Below, piece after piece: positions 1 through 6,569 of a stretch of 64,000 nt of DNA. A program made the translations under genes and the position numbers. The notes below the pieces were generated by a model. The model searched no databases, was not told the DNA's origin, and worked only from the letters and a program-made list of their open reading frames with translations. Numbering within the stretch: position 1 is the stretch's first letter; each line of letters opens with the position of its first letter. This stretch comes from Streptosporangium pseudovulgare. GTDB taxonomy: Bacteria > Actinomycetota > Actinomycetes > Streptosporangiales > Streptosporangiaceae. Where the stretch lies: positions 62,001 to 126,000 of the forward strand of contig NZ_BMQJ01000019.1 in NCBI RefSeq assembly GCF_014648055.1, in the 5' to 3' direction.

Positions 1-1379
1 TGCGTACCAGCGTCGGCCCGGTCGACATCGGCATGTCGGCGGCGCCGTCGTGGTCCGGGGAGACCGTCGTGGACGTCCACCCGCTGGGCACCCTCACCTT
101 CGACACGCACGACGCGCCGGTCGCTCTGCGCGTCACCCTGGACAACATCAACCCCGCCCGCGCCGGCGCGCTGCTGGAGGACCCGCAGCTGTCCAGTCAG
201 CTCCCCACCCTCCTGGAGAAGGAGCTGCGCGAGGGGGTGAAGACGCTCGCGCTGCGCGCCCTGCTGTGCGGCCTCCTCGGCGGGCTGCTCGTCTCCCTGA
301 TCGTCTTCCGCCGGCCGGGAGCGGCCCTGGCCGGGCTGCTGAGCGTCGTCGTCGCGATGGCCGCCACCGGGGCCGGCGCCGCCCTGACCTTCCGGCCGAA
401 CTCGGTGGTGGAGCCCAAGTACACCGGCCTCCTCGCCGGCGCGCCGTCCCTGGTCGGCAGTGCCGAGTCGATCGTGACGAGGTTCGAGTCCTACCGGTCC
501 CAGCTCGCCAAGCTGGTCAACAACGTCTCCCAGCTCTACGACACGGTCTCCTCCCTGCCGATCTACGACTCCGACCCCACCTCGATCCGGGTCCTGCACG
601 TCTCCGACATCCACCTCAACCCGGTCGCGTGGAACCTCATCCGCTCGGTCGTCGGCCAGTTCAAGATCGACGCGATCGTGGACACCGGGGACCTGACCGA
701 CCACGGCACCGGCCCCGAGGACAAGTTCGTCGAGGAGATCCCCACCTTCGGCGTGCCGTACGTCTTCGTCCGGGGCAACCACGATTCCAAGGCCACCCAG
801 CGGGCCGTGGCCAAGCAGAAGCACGCCGTCGTCCTCGACGACACGGTCAAGGAGGTCGCGGGACTGCGCATATACGGCGTCGGCGACCCCCGGTTCACCC
901 CCGACAAGTCGGTGGAGGTCGACTCCGCCCCGGAGACCCTGACGACCCTGGGGCACGCCTACGCCACCCGGCTGGGCCAGGCGTTCAAGCAGCCGGTCGA
1001 CCTGGTGGCGGTGCACGACCCCACGATCGCCAGGGCCTTCTCCGGCGCCGTGCCGATGGTCCTCACCGGGCACGCCCACGAGCGGTCCACCGAGCTGCTG
1101 CCGTCCGGCACCCGCGTCCTCGTCCAGGGCTCCACCGGAGGGGCCGGTCTGCGCGCCCTGGAACACGACGAGCCCACGCCGGTCGCGGCCTCCGTGCTGT
1201 ATTTCGACCGCAAGACCCACAGGCTCCGGGCCTGGGACGACATCACCCTGGGCGGGCTGGGTGAGCAGTCGGTACAGATCGAACGTCACGTCGAGACCGA
1301 CCCTGGCCGTACAATTTCTCCTGGGCCGACGGTCACCCCCTCTCCGACGGGGGAGGCCGCCGACACCAAGGCTCCGTAA
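1..1379 (+). CDS. metallophosphoesterase, membrane-anchored (5' end outside window)
   Basis: Calcineurin-type metallophosphoesterase. The reading frame is open to base 1, so the true start lies outside the window; the first in-window ATG is at 33. Counting from that Met, the metal-binding motifs are in order: SDIHLNP (about 191-197), DTGDLTD (217-223), RGNHD (247-251) and a late GHAHERS. Two hydrophobic segments at about 72-92 and 97-117 precede the catalytic domain, so it is probably membrane-anchored; which side of the membrane the phosphatase faces cannot be decided here. The C-terminus is a Pro/Ser/Thr-rich tail. Family membership is clear; the substrate is unknown. The tRNA cluster begins about 100 bp downstream with its own promoter. 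Confidence 0.9.
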   Translation, partial: RTSVGPVDIGMSAAPSWSGETVVDVHPLGTLTFDTHDAPVALRVTLDNINPARAGALLEDPQLSSQLPTLLEKELREGVKTLALRALLCGLLGGLLVSLIVFRRPGAALAGLLSVVVAMAATGAGAALTFRPNSVVEPKYTGLLAGAPSLVGSAESIVTRFESYRSQLAKLVNNVSQLYDTVSSLPIYDSDPTSIRVLHVSDIHLNPVAWNLIRSVVGQFKIDAIVDTGDLTDHGTGPEDKFVEEIPTFGVPYVFVRGNHDSKATQRAVAKQKHAVVLDDTVKEVAGLRIYGVGDPRFTPDKSVEVDSAPETLTTLGHAYATRLGQAFKQPVDLVAVHDPTIARAFSGAVPMVLTGHAHERSTELLPSGTRVLVQGSTGGAGLRALEHDEPTPVAASVLYFDRKTHRLRAWDDITLGGLGEQSVQIERHVETDPGRTISPGPTVTPSPTGEAADTKAP

Positions 1380-1406
1380 GGCTCCGTAGGCCGCCGGAAC
1401 GCCGCT

Positions 1407-1436
1407 TTGGCATCGAGGGCAAAAGTCCCCTATGCT
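1407..1436 (+). promoter_or_regulatory. probable promoter of the tRNA cluster
   Basis: TTGGCA at 1407-1412 and TATGCT at 1431-1436 are separated by 18 bp, close to the vegetative sigma consensus. Transcription would start about 40 bp upstream of tRNA-Glu. Confidence 0.55.
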
Positions 1437-1484
1437 TCAGAGGTCTCCAGCGGAAGACGGCACGGAACGGGATGAGAGTCCCGA

Positions 1485-1557
1485 GCCCCCATCGTCTAGT
1501 GGCCTAGGACACCGCCCTTTCAAGGCGGCGACACGGGTTCGAATCCCGTTGGGGGCA
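1485..1557 (+). tRNA. tRNA-Glu (anticodon UUC)
   Basis: A full cloverleaf of 73 nt can be drawn. The acceptor stem pairs GCCCCCA with TGGGGGC, the discriminator is A1557, the anticodon stem CCGCC/GGCGG encloses a loop with TTC at 1519-1521, and the T-loop GTTCGAATC is normal. CCA is not encoded. Confidence 0.96.
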
Positions 1558-1636
1558 CGGCCGAGCGTAAGCTCACCGGGAAAGCGGCAGGTCGAAGACC
1601 TCCGAAGAACTGGTAAGCTAGGCAAGCCGAGAAAAA

Positions 1637-1654
1637 CGGAAACGAAAGTTTCCG
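1637..1654 (+). other. GAAA-tetraloop hairpin between tRNA-Glu and tRNA-Asp
   Basis: CGGAAAC and GTTTCCG form a perfect 7-bp stem closed by a GAAA tetraloop. It sits 10 nt before the 5' end of tRNA-Asp, so it may mark a processing site in a joint transcript. It has no T-tract and is not a terminator. Confidence 0.5.
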
Positions 1655-1663
1655 ACAAAGCAA

Positions 1664-1738
1664 GGTCCTGTAGAGCAGTTTGGAGTGCTCGCCACCCTGT
1701 CAAGGTGGAGGTCGCGGGTTCAAGTCCCGTCAGGACCG
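1664..1738 (+). tRNA. tRNA-Asp (anticodon GUC)
   Basis: A 75-nt cloverleaf. Acceptor GGTCCTG/CAGGACC, discriminator G1738, anticodon stem CCACC/GGTGG with GTC at 1699-1701. CCA is not encoded. Confidence 0.96.
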
Positions 1739-1765
1739 CTCTGGTAGGTGTCGCACCACCATCCA

Positions 1766-1842
1766 GGTCAGGTAGCTCAGTTGGTACGAGCGTCCGCCTG
1801 AAAAGCGGAAGGTCGGCAGTTCGACCCTGCCCCTGACCACCA
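1766..1842 (+). tRNA. tRNA-Phe (anticodon GAA), CCA encoded
   Basis: Acceptor GGTCAGG/CCTGACC, anticodon stem TCCGC/GCGGA enclosing GAA, T-stem GGCAG/CTGCC. Discriminator A1839 is followed by an encoded CCA at 1840-1842, unlike the two tRNAs before it. Last member of the cluster, followed by a terminator. Confidence 0.96.
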
Positions 1843-1860
1843 CACTTGAGCAGCAGAGAA

Positions 1861-1891
1861 GCCCCGAGCGATGACCGCTCGGGGCTTTTTT
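1861..1891 (+). terminator. rho-independent terminator of the tRNA cluster
   Basis: A perfect 10-bp stem, GCCCCGAGCG with CGCTCGGGGC, around a 5-nt loop, followed by six T. This is the best classical terminator in the window. Confidence 0.93.
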
Positions 1892-2197
1892 GATCTTCGG
1901 TGACAGCAACGCGATCGCTGAGGTCGCGCTGCCACTGAGGGCGTGATGCGGATGACGTGAGGACCACGCTCACGTCGGGCCACGCCGTACGCCGGGCCTT
2001 GCGGGTCGGAACGGGGCCGAGACCGACAGCGGGACCGCGATCGGTCTGGTGAACCGACCTGACTCGGTGATGAGCCGAGTCGGACCAGTTGCCACGGGAT
2101 GGTTCGTCCTGATCCGGCCAGGCTCCAGCGGCCCTTACGGCCGGCGTCGGCCAGTGGTCCGCGCACGTACGCGGCGGCGGAGCGGCGCGGTTCGACG

Positions 2198-2242
2198 CGG
2201 ATCGCTCACCGGTTCGACGCGGCCGAGCCGGTGAGCGATCCG
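2198..2242. repeat. 15-bp perfect inverted repeat with 15-nt loop
   Basis: Arms at 2198-2212 and 2228-2242 are perfect reverse complements. A 12-nt direct repeat (GGTTCGACGCGG) occurs at 2189-2200 and 2211-2222, overlapping the left arm and the loop. There is no T-tract, so a plain rho-independent terminator is unlikely. Confidence 0.75.
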
Positions 2243-2289
2243 GGTCATCGGTCCGTAGAAGAGACCACCCGGCCGCCAGGGTTCACGTT

Positions 2290-2363
2290 ATGGCCCGCGG
2301 CCACCGCATGGTCTTCAAGCGTCTTCGCGAACTTCGAGTGATCACGCGGTGGCCGCGGGCCAT
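2290..2363. repeat. 18-bp perfect inverted repeat with 38-nt spacer
   Basis: Arms at 2290-2307 and 2346-2363 are perfect reverse complements, GC-rich, and could be lengthened by CAC/GTG across a small bulge. Function unknown. Confidence 0.75.
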
Positions 2364-2413
2364 GTGACGCCGACTCATCAAGATCGCGGAGTGTCACTGG
2401 AGTGCTGGGTTCC

Positions 2414-2448
2414 GCCGCGGGTTTCCACGGGCTGTGGAAACCCGCGGC
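2414..2448 (-). terminator. strong hairpin downstream of the beta-helix gene
   Basis: A perfect 15-bp stem (2414-2428 with 2434-2448) around a 5-nt loop lies about 50 bp past the stop codon of the minus-strand gene ending at 2500. It lacks a U-tract, like many actinobacterial terminators, so the role is inferred from position. Confidence 0.55.
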
Positions 2449-2499
2449 ATCTCAACGTCTGCCGGACGTCGTCCGGGCCGTCGTCAGCCGAGAAGAGAC

Positions 2500-3624
2500 T
2501 CAGCCCGTGTAGTCGGTGGTATGGCTCTCAGCGCCGGTCGGCCATAGGTACTTGCCGTTGTCGCGGGTCGAATAGGTCCGGTTGCCGTCTCCCGCACGGG
2601 CCTGGATGAGGTTGCGGCGCCAGGTGGAGCCGCGGGCCGATCCGCCCCAGATGTTGCCGTACAGGAAACCCCACAACTGCTCGAGCTCGGCCGAGAAGAC
2701 GTTGTCGGTGACGGTGATGTTGGTGGCATTGTTGGTGACGCCGAAGCTCAGGGCATAGCCCCAGCCGGAGACATAGTTGTCCGTGAAAGAGATGTGATCG
2801 TAGACGCCGCTGCCCTGCAGGGCCAGGGCATTGGTGTTGCCCAAGGAGGCCAGGGTGTTGTGGTGGACGATCATTGGGCCGCCATCGCCTTCACTCTGCG
2901 GGCCTATGCCGTCATGGTGATAGACGTCATGGGACGTATCGGCCATGTCGTGGATGTAGTTGTTCGTCCAGGTCGACGGGCGGCCGGGGAAGCCGGTCAC
3001 CATCTCCAGACCCGCGTTGCCCCAGATGTCGTTGTGGTCCATGACGGCGACGGCTTCCTTCATCGTCGTCGCGAGCTGCCAGGACTTGTCGAAGGGCGTG
3101 CCAGGCTTGGAATGGGATGACGAGACGGTGCCGTCGTTCCCGGGAGGCATCGAGTAGGAACTGGGCTTGAACGTCGAGTACAGGAACTTGATGTTGTTGT
3201 CCGAGTAGATCTGGACGAGATTGTCGTTGGGATCGGTGCCCTCGAACAAACAGCCGACGAACGTGAGGTTGTCGCCGTAGATGTCGACTTTCAGAGCCAG
3301 GAAGCGCTTGAAGGAGATGACGCTGTTGTCCGGAAACTCGAGTCTCAACGGCTTGTCGGCACTCATATTCGGTGCATAGTCGGTGAGTCGGCCCGGGTAC
3401 GCACCCAGGCCTAGACCGCCGGCATTGGCCGGGGTATTGGCATAGCCGGTGTTCGAGAAGTCCGGCCAATATCCGGAGCCGTCGTTGGGCCGTGCCTCGA
3501 TGGCTGAGACGCTGCCGGCCGACGCGCGTACACGGGACTCGGCGCTGGCGGCGACGCCCGTGGTGAGGACGGACCCGAGGAGCACCAGAGCGGCGGCTGC
3601 GGAGACGCAACTCTGGATGATCAT
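2500..3624 (-). CDS. secreted right-handed parallel beta-helix protein
   Basis: 374 residues from the ATG at 3624. After a hydrophobic signal segment ending near VAASA, the protein has the repetitive Asn- and Gly-rich pattern of parallel beta-helix (pectate-lyase-like) folds, with many short strands such as NNIKFLYSTF, DHNDIWGNAG, NNYIHDMADT, DHISFTDNYVSG and NITVTDNVFS. Such proteins usually bind or cleave polysaccharides outside the cell; no catalytic triad could be assigned, so the activity is unknown. The signal peptide begun at 3624 lacks the usual positively charged n-region. A suitable one is encoded upstream but in another frame (see the element at 3621-3686). GC content looks lower than in neighbours. 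Confidence 0.8.
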   Translation of the reverse strand: MIIQSCVSAAAALVLLGSVLTTGVAASAESRVRASAGSVSAIEARPNDGSGYWPDFSNTGYANTPANAGGLGLGAYPGRLTDYAPNMSADKPLRLEFPDNSVISFKRFLALKVDIYGDNLTFVGCLFEGTDPNDNLVQIYSDNNIKFLYSTFKPSSYSMPPGNDGTVSSSHSKPGTPFDKSWQLATTMKEAVAVMDHNDIWGNAGLEMVTGFPGRPSTWTNNYIHDMADTSHDVYHHDGIGPQSEGDGGPMIVHHNTLASLGNTNALALQGSGVYDHISFTDNYVSGWGYALSFGVTNNATNITVTDNVFSAELEQLWGFLYGNIWGGSARGSTWRRNLIQARAGDGNRTYSTRDNGKYLWPTGAESHTTDYTG

Positions 3625-3686
3625 ACGGTCGGCTGGAAAGCGAAGGCGCTTGTACAGGTTTCTGCCAAGTGATTTTTTGATGTCAT
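3621..3686 (-). other. 21-codon upstream ORF or frameshifted signal-peptide N-terminus
   Basis: From the ATG at 3686-3684 an ORF of 21 codons runs to a TGA that overlaps the ATG of the beta-helix gene (ATGA). It contains an A6 run (T6 on the plus strand at 3673-3678). With seven A, the ATG would read straight into the beta-helix gene and give the N-terminus MTSKKSLGRNLYKRLRF, a typical basic signal-peptide n-region. So it is either a coupled leader peptide, a phase-variable or slippage site, or a base-calling error. Confidence 0.5.
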
Positions 3687-4150
3687 TCTCCGGTGTCGCT
3701 GAAATGTAATTCCAGGGTGGCGGACAAATGGAACCGGCTAATCATCGTCCCGATCGGGCCTCGCAATGTGGGGGAGGCTGTGCGTGGGCGGGACGCTACC
3801 AATCGCCGCCTGGGCCGTCAATATTCATGTTCGGCGATTAGTCGATCACGGATGGTGACGGCAGGTGTAAAGGGTGGGTGGCTTACGGTGACATTCGCGG
3901 CCTTTGGTGAATTCCGAATGGCCCGTCGAATCGTGTGCTGCTCTCGTGATTTCCTCGGCCGTCTGGACGGTTCGGGTGAGGGCCTGGTCCATCCGGCCCG
4001 CTGGACGGCTTCACGGTCAGCTCTCGAACACGCTGTCGGACCGGGGTGCACCGATCGCATGGACAGGCGGTTGTCTCGGCTCGTGGTCGAGGTGGTGATC
4101 TCAGCTGTTCGGTGAACGGCCGGCCCGCCGCGTGGTGGTCGGGACGGTGA
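3625..4150. other. gene-poor region upstream of the beta-helix gene
   Basis: Apart from the 3621-3686 element there is no convincing gene. The base composition is visibly less GC-rich than elsewhere (for example around 3660-3720 and 3830-3920). Plus- and minus-strand ORFs here lack normal codon bias and recognisable domains. Confidence 0.45.
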
Positions 4151-4735
4151 TCACCACTTGTCCCAGCCCTGCCAGCCGTACCAGCTTCCACCGAGGTGCC
4201 GGTAGCTGTCGTCAGAGGTTTCCTCGGGCCGGCCTTCGGGCAGCCAGACGAAGCCGGTGTTGCTGTAGATGGCCCATTCCTCGGAGGAGAACGCGGCGCT
4301 GCCGGGAACCTCCCCGTCCTTCTCGTACGAGAAGTAGCGATCTGCCCAGCACACCCGGTACAGGCCCAGCCATCGACAGGAGTCATCGGGTGATGTCCCT
4401 GCTGCCACCGTCCTGCTGAAAGCCTCCATGCTCGGTTCGGAGACCGCGAACCGCATCCGGAAGGGAAGATCGGCGACAAGTGCGACCACGACTCCCGCGG
4501 CGATGAGCCAGGGAAGGAACCAGCGCCACAGGCGGCCGGAGACCGCGCTTTCATCCTTGAGCGCCGCCGTGCCGATGCGGACGCCCCAGATCAGGACCAG
4601 CGGGCCTCCGGCGAAGACCGCGGTCAGGAACATCTCGATGGTGTACCAGTGAGGGACGCTGGCCCAATACAGAAGCATGATGCCCACAGCCGAGATCGCG
4701 GTCAGAAACGGCCACCCGGGCGGCTTGGTGATCAC
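4151..4735 (-). CDS. small membrane protein of unknown function, Trp-rich C-terminus
   Basis: 194 residues, not recognised. Three hydrophobic segments are visible at about 9-28, 34-54 and 73-92, followed by a roughly 100-residue hydrophilic domain with two cysteines (C120, C129) and an aromatic tail ending YGWQGWDKW. With three spans the tail would be extracytoplasmic if the N-terminus is inside. It stands alone between the low-GC region and lgt. Whether it is native or came with the beta-helix gene is unclear. Confidence 0.65.
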   Translation of the reverse strand: MITKPPGWPFLTAISAVGIMLLYWASVPHWYTIEMFLTAVFAGGPLVLIWGVRIGTAALKDESAVSGRLWRWFLPWLIAAGVVVALVADLPFRMRFAVSEPSMEAFSRTVAAGTSPDDSCRWLGLYRVCWADRYFSYEKDGEVPGSAAFSSEEWAIYSNTGFVWLPEGRPEETSDDSYRHLGGSWYGWQGWDKW

Positions 4736-4840
4736 GGTGTCACCCTAGCGATCACACCTTTGTCCCGATAGTCATCGCTGACAGCTGCGATCAGGTCACG
4801 AAGGCGGCCAGGCGGTCTCACGCTGAGTAGCCTCACCGGC

Positions 4841-5737
4841 ATGTCCCTTGCCTCGATTCCCAGCCCTTCCCAGGGGGTCTGGTATTTCGGAGTCGTCCCG
4901 ATCCGGGCATACGCGTTGTGCTTCATCCTCGGGATCGGCTTCGGCGTCTGGCTCGGTGATCGCCGCTGGCGCGCCCGCGGCGGCGAGAAGGGCGTGATCG
5001 GCGACATCGCGGTCCCCGGGGTGATCTTCGGCCTGATCGGCGCTCGCCTCTACCACGTCATCACGGACTGGCAGACCTACTTCGGCCCACGCGCGATCAA
5101 GGAGCCCTACCGGGCGCTGTTCATCTGGGAAGGCGGGCTCAGCATCTGGGGCGCGGTCGTCCTGGGGGGCGTGGGCGTGTGGCTGGCCTGCCGGCGCCGC
5201 GGGCTGTCTCTGGGCGCCGTGGCCGACACGGTCGCGCCCGGCATCGCGTTCGGGCAGGCGATCGCCCGCTGGGGCAACTGGTTCAACCAGGAGCTGTACG
5301 GCGGTCCGACCCCGTTGCCGTGGGGTCTGGAGATCGACCAGGCGCACGACGGCGAGCCGGGCGTGCTCTACCACCCGACGTTCCTGTACGAGTCGCTGTG
5401 GGACGCGGCGCTCGGTTTCGGGCTGATCCTGGCCGGCAGGAGGTTCACGCTGCGCCACGGTCGCCTGTTCGCCCTCTACGTCGCCGGTTACACGTTGGGG
5501 CGGTTCTGGATCGAGGGGCTGCGGATCGACCCGGTGGGCGGAGTGGACCACGCGGTCACGCTCCTGGGGCTGCGGATCAACCAGTGGACCTCGATCGTGC
5601 TGCTCATCGGCGCGCTGGTCCATCTCTGGGTGACTCGCGACAAGGGCGCCGAACAGACCGTGGCACCGGCCTCGCAACACGAGGCCCCGCCCGGAGAGAA
5701 CGGCGGGCAGGCATCCGACCCGATCGAGAACACATGA
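4841..5737 (+). CDS. lgt: prolipoprotein diacylglyceryl transferase
   Basis: 298 residues, normal for Lgt, an integral membrane enzyme that moves diacylglycerol from phosphatidylglycerol to the lipobox cysteine of prelipoproteins. The family signature is present as ARWGNWFNQELYGGP, and the seven-span hydrophobic pattern is evident, with early RAYALCFILGIGFG and late YVAGYTLGRFWIEGLR. No Shine-Dalgarno sequence is visible before the ATG; a TAGCCT box 8 bp upstream suggests a leaderless transcript. It would process the lipoproteins in this window, such as the siderophore-binding protein and the amidase. Confidence 0.95.
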   Translation: MSLASIPSPSQGVWYFGVVPIRAYALCFILGIGFGVWLGDRRWRARGGEKGVIGDIAVPGVIFGLIGARLYHVITDWQTYFGPRAIKEPYRALFIWEGGLSIWGAVVLGGVGVWLACRRRGLSLGAVADTVAPGIAFGQAIARWGNWFNQELYGGPTPLPWGLEIDQAHDGEPGVLYHPTFLYESLWDAALGFGLILAGRRFTLRHGRLFALYVAGYTLGRFWIEGLRIDPVGGVDHAVTLLGLRINQWTSIVLLIGALVHLWVTRDKGAEQTVAPASQHEAPPGENGGQASDPIENT

Positions 5738-5773
5738 GGTTGCGTCCACGGTGGCAATCCCGCGCGGCCGGAT

Positions 5774-5788
5774 ATCAGATAATCTGAT
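5774..5788 (+). promoter_or_regulatory. operator overlapping the promoter of the toxin-antitoxin pair
   Basis: ATCAGAT and ATCTGAT form a perfect 7-bp inverted repeat with a 1-bp centre. GATAAT at 5778-5783, a good -10 element, lies inside it, and the antitoxin ATG is 9 bp further, implying a leaderless mRNA. Position and symmetry fit autorepression by the Phd-type antitoxin. Confidence 0.6.
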
Positions 5789-5791
5789 TTC

Positions 5792-6052
5792 ATGAAGGTG
5801 ATGACCGCCACCGAGGCGTCCCGGAGTTTCGCGGCAGTCCTGGACGAGGTGGAGCGAGGGGAGACGATCGTGGTCACCAGGGGAGGCAGGCGGATCGCGG
5901 TGATCGGCCCCGCGCCTGTGGCACCCGGGCGTATGGTCAAGGCGTTCCTGGCGAGAAGCGCCGAGACGCTGGACGCCGAGTTCGAGTCCGATGTCGCAGC
6001 GGCCCGTGAGTCGGTCGACGATGAGATGAGAAGCATGTGGCGCGACGTCTGA
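5792..6052 (+). CDS. antitoxin, Phd/YefM family
   Basis: 86 residues. The N-terminus (TATEASRSFAAVLDEVERGE, then VVTRGGRRIAVIGP) is the Phd/YefM DNA-binding fold, which usually represses its own promoter. The C-terminal third is variable and should wrap around the toxin. The gene overlaps the next one by 16 nt, the usual arrangement for coupled antitoxin and toxin synthesis. A palindrome over its -10 element supports autoregulation. Confidence 0.9.
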   Translation: MKVMTATEASRSFAAVLDEVERGETIVVTRGGRRIAVIGPAPVAPGRMVKAFLARSAETLDAEFESDVAAARESVDDEMRSMWRDV

Positions 6053-6444
6053 TCCTGGACACCGGTGTGCTCATCGCCGCCGAGCGCGGCAAGGCCCCCG
6101 TGGAGACGGTGATCGGCGACGCCGACGATGTGGCGATCGCCGCGATCACGGTGGCCGAGTTGCTCGTCGGAGTGGAATTGGCCGACGCGACCCGCCGCCC
6201 CGCGCGGCAGGCCTTCGTGGAAGAACTCCTGGCGCTGATCCCGGTAGAGGAGTACACCACGGACGTCGCAAGGGCCCATGCCCGCCTGATGGCGCACGTC
6301 AGGCGGGAGGGGAAGACGCGAGGGGCTTACGATCTGCTGATCGCCGCGACTGCCGCCGCCACCGCGAGAACAGTGATCACAATGGACTCGTCCGCCGCGT
6401 TCGATGATCTGCCGGGCGTACGCGCGCAGGTCGTTCCCCGCTGA
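6037..6444 (+). CDS. vapC: toxin, VapC-type PIN-domain ribonuclease
   Basis: 135 residues from the GTG at 6037, inside the antitoxin gene. PIN-domain acidic residues are in place: LILDTGVLIAAERG near the start, ITVAELLVGVE in the middle, and GAYDLLIAATA followed by TMDSSAAFDDLPGV at the end. VapC toxins cleave specific RNAs, often tRNAs, in a Mg-dependent reaction and are neutralised by the partner. No frame damage is seen, so the module should be functional. Its target cannot be read from sequence. Confidence 0.9.
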   Translation: MARRLILDTGVLIAAERGKAPVETVIGDADDVAIAAITVAELLVGVELADATRRPARQAFVEELLALIPVEEYTTDVARAHARLMAHVRREGKTRGAYDLLIAATAAATARTVITMDSSAAFDDLPGVRAQVVPR

Positions 6445-6569
6445 CGCCGACGTCTCTCGCCGGCGTCAGCCTGATCATGTGGAAACGAACGAGAGCACCT
6501 GCGAGGACGGGACAGGGCTCTGGCGGTCCGCACCCGGTTTCCGGCCGGTCGGCGTGGCGGGCCGGAGCG

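Larger units (their letters stand above)
1892..2499. other. gene-free stretch with three large inverted repeats
   Basis: About 600 bp without a convincing gene; the ORFs here have no consistent third-position bias. It carries three long perfect inverted repeats, listed separately, lying between the tRNA terminator and the 3' end of the beta-helix gene. Confidence 0.6.

Noticed and set aside
1432-1973. ORFs on both strands across the tRNA cluster
   Set aside because: They run through three clear tRNAs and a terminator.
3693-4115. Plus-strand ORF of 140 codons upstream of the beta-helix gene
   Set aside because: Weak codon bias, no recognisable domain, no ribosome-binding site, and it overlaps the likely promoter region.
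1485-4840. Integrated element with tRNA attachment sites
   Set aside because: No integrase, transposase or second copy of a tRNA 3' end was found; only the composition suggests it.
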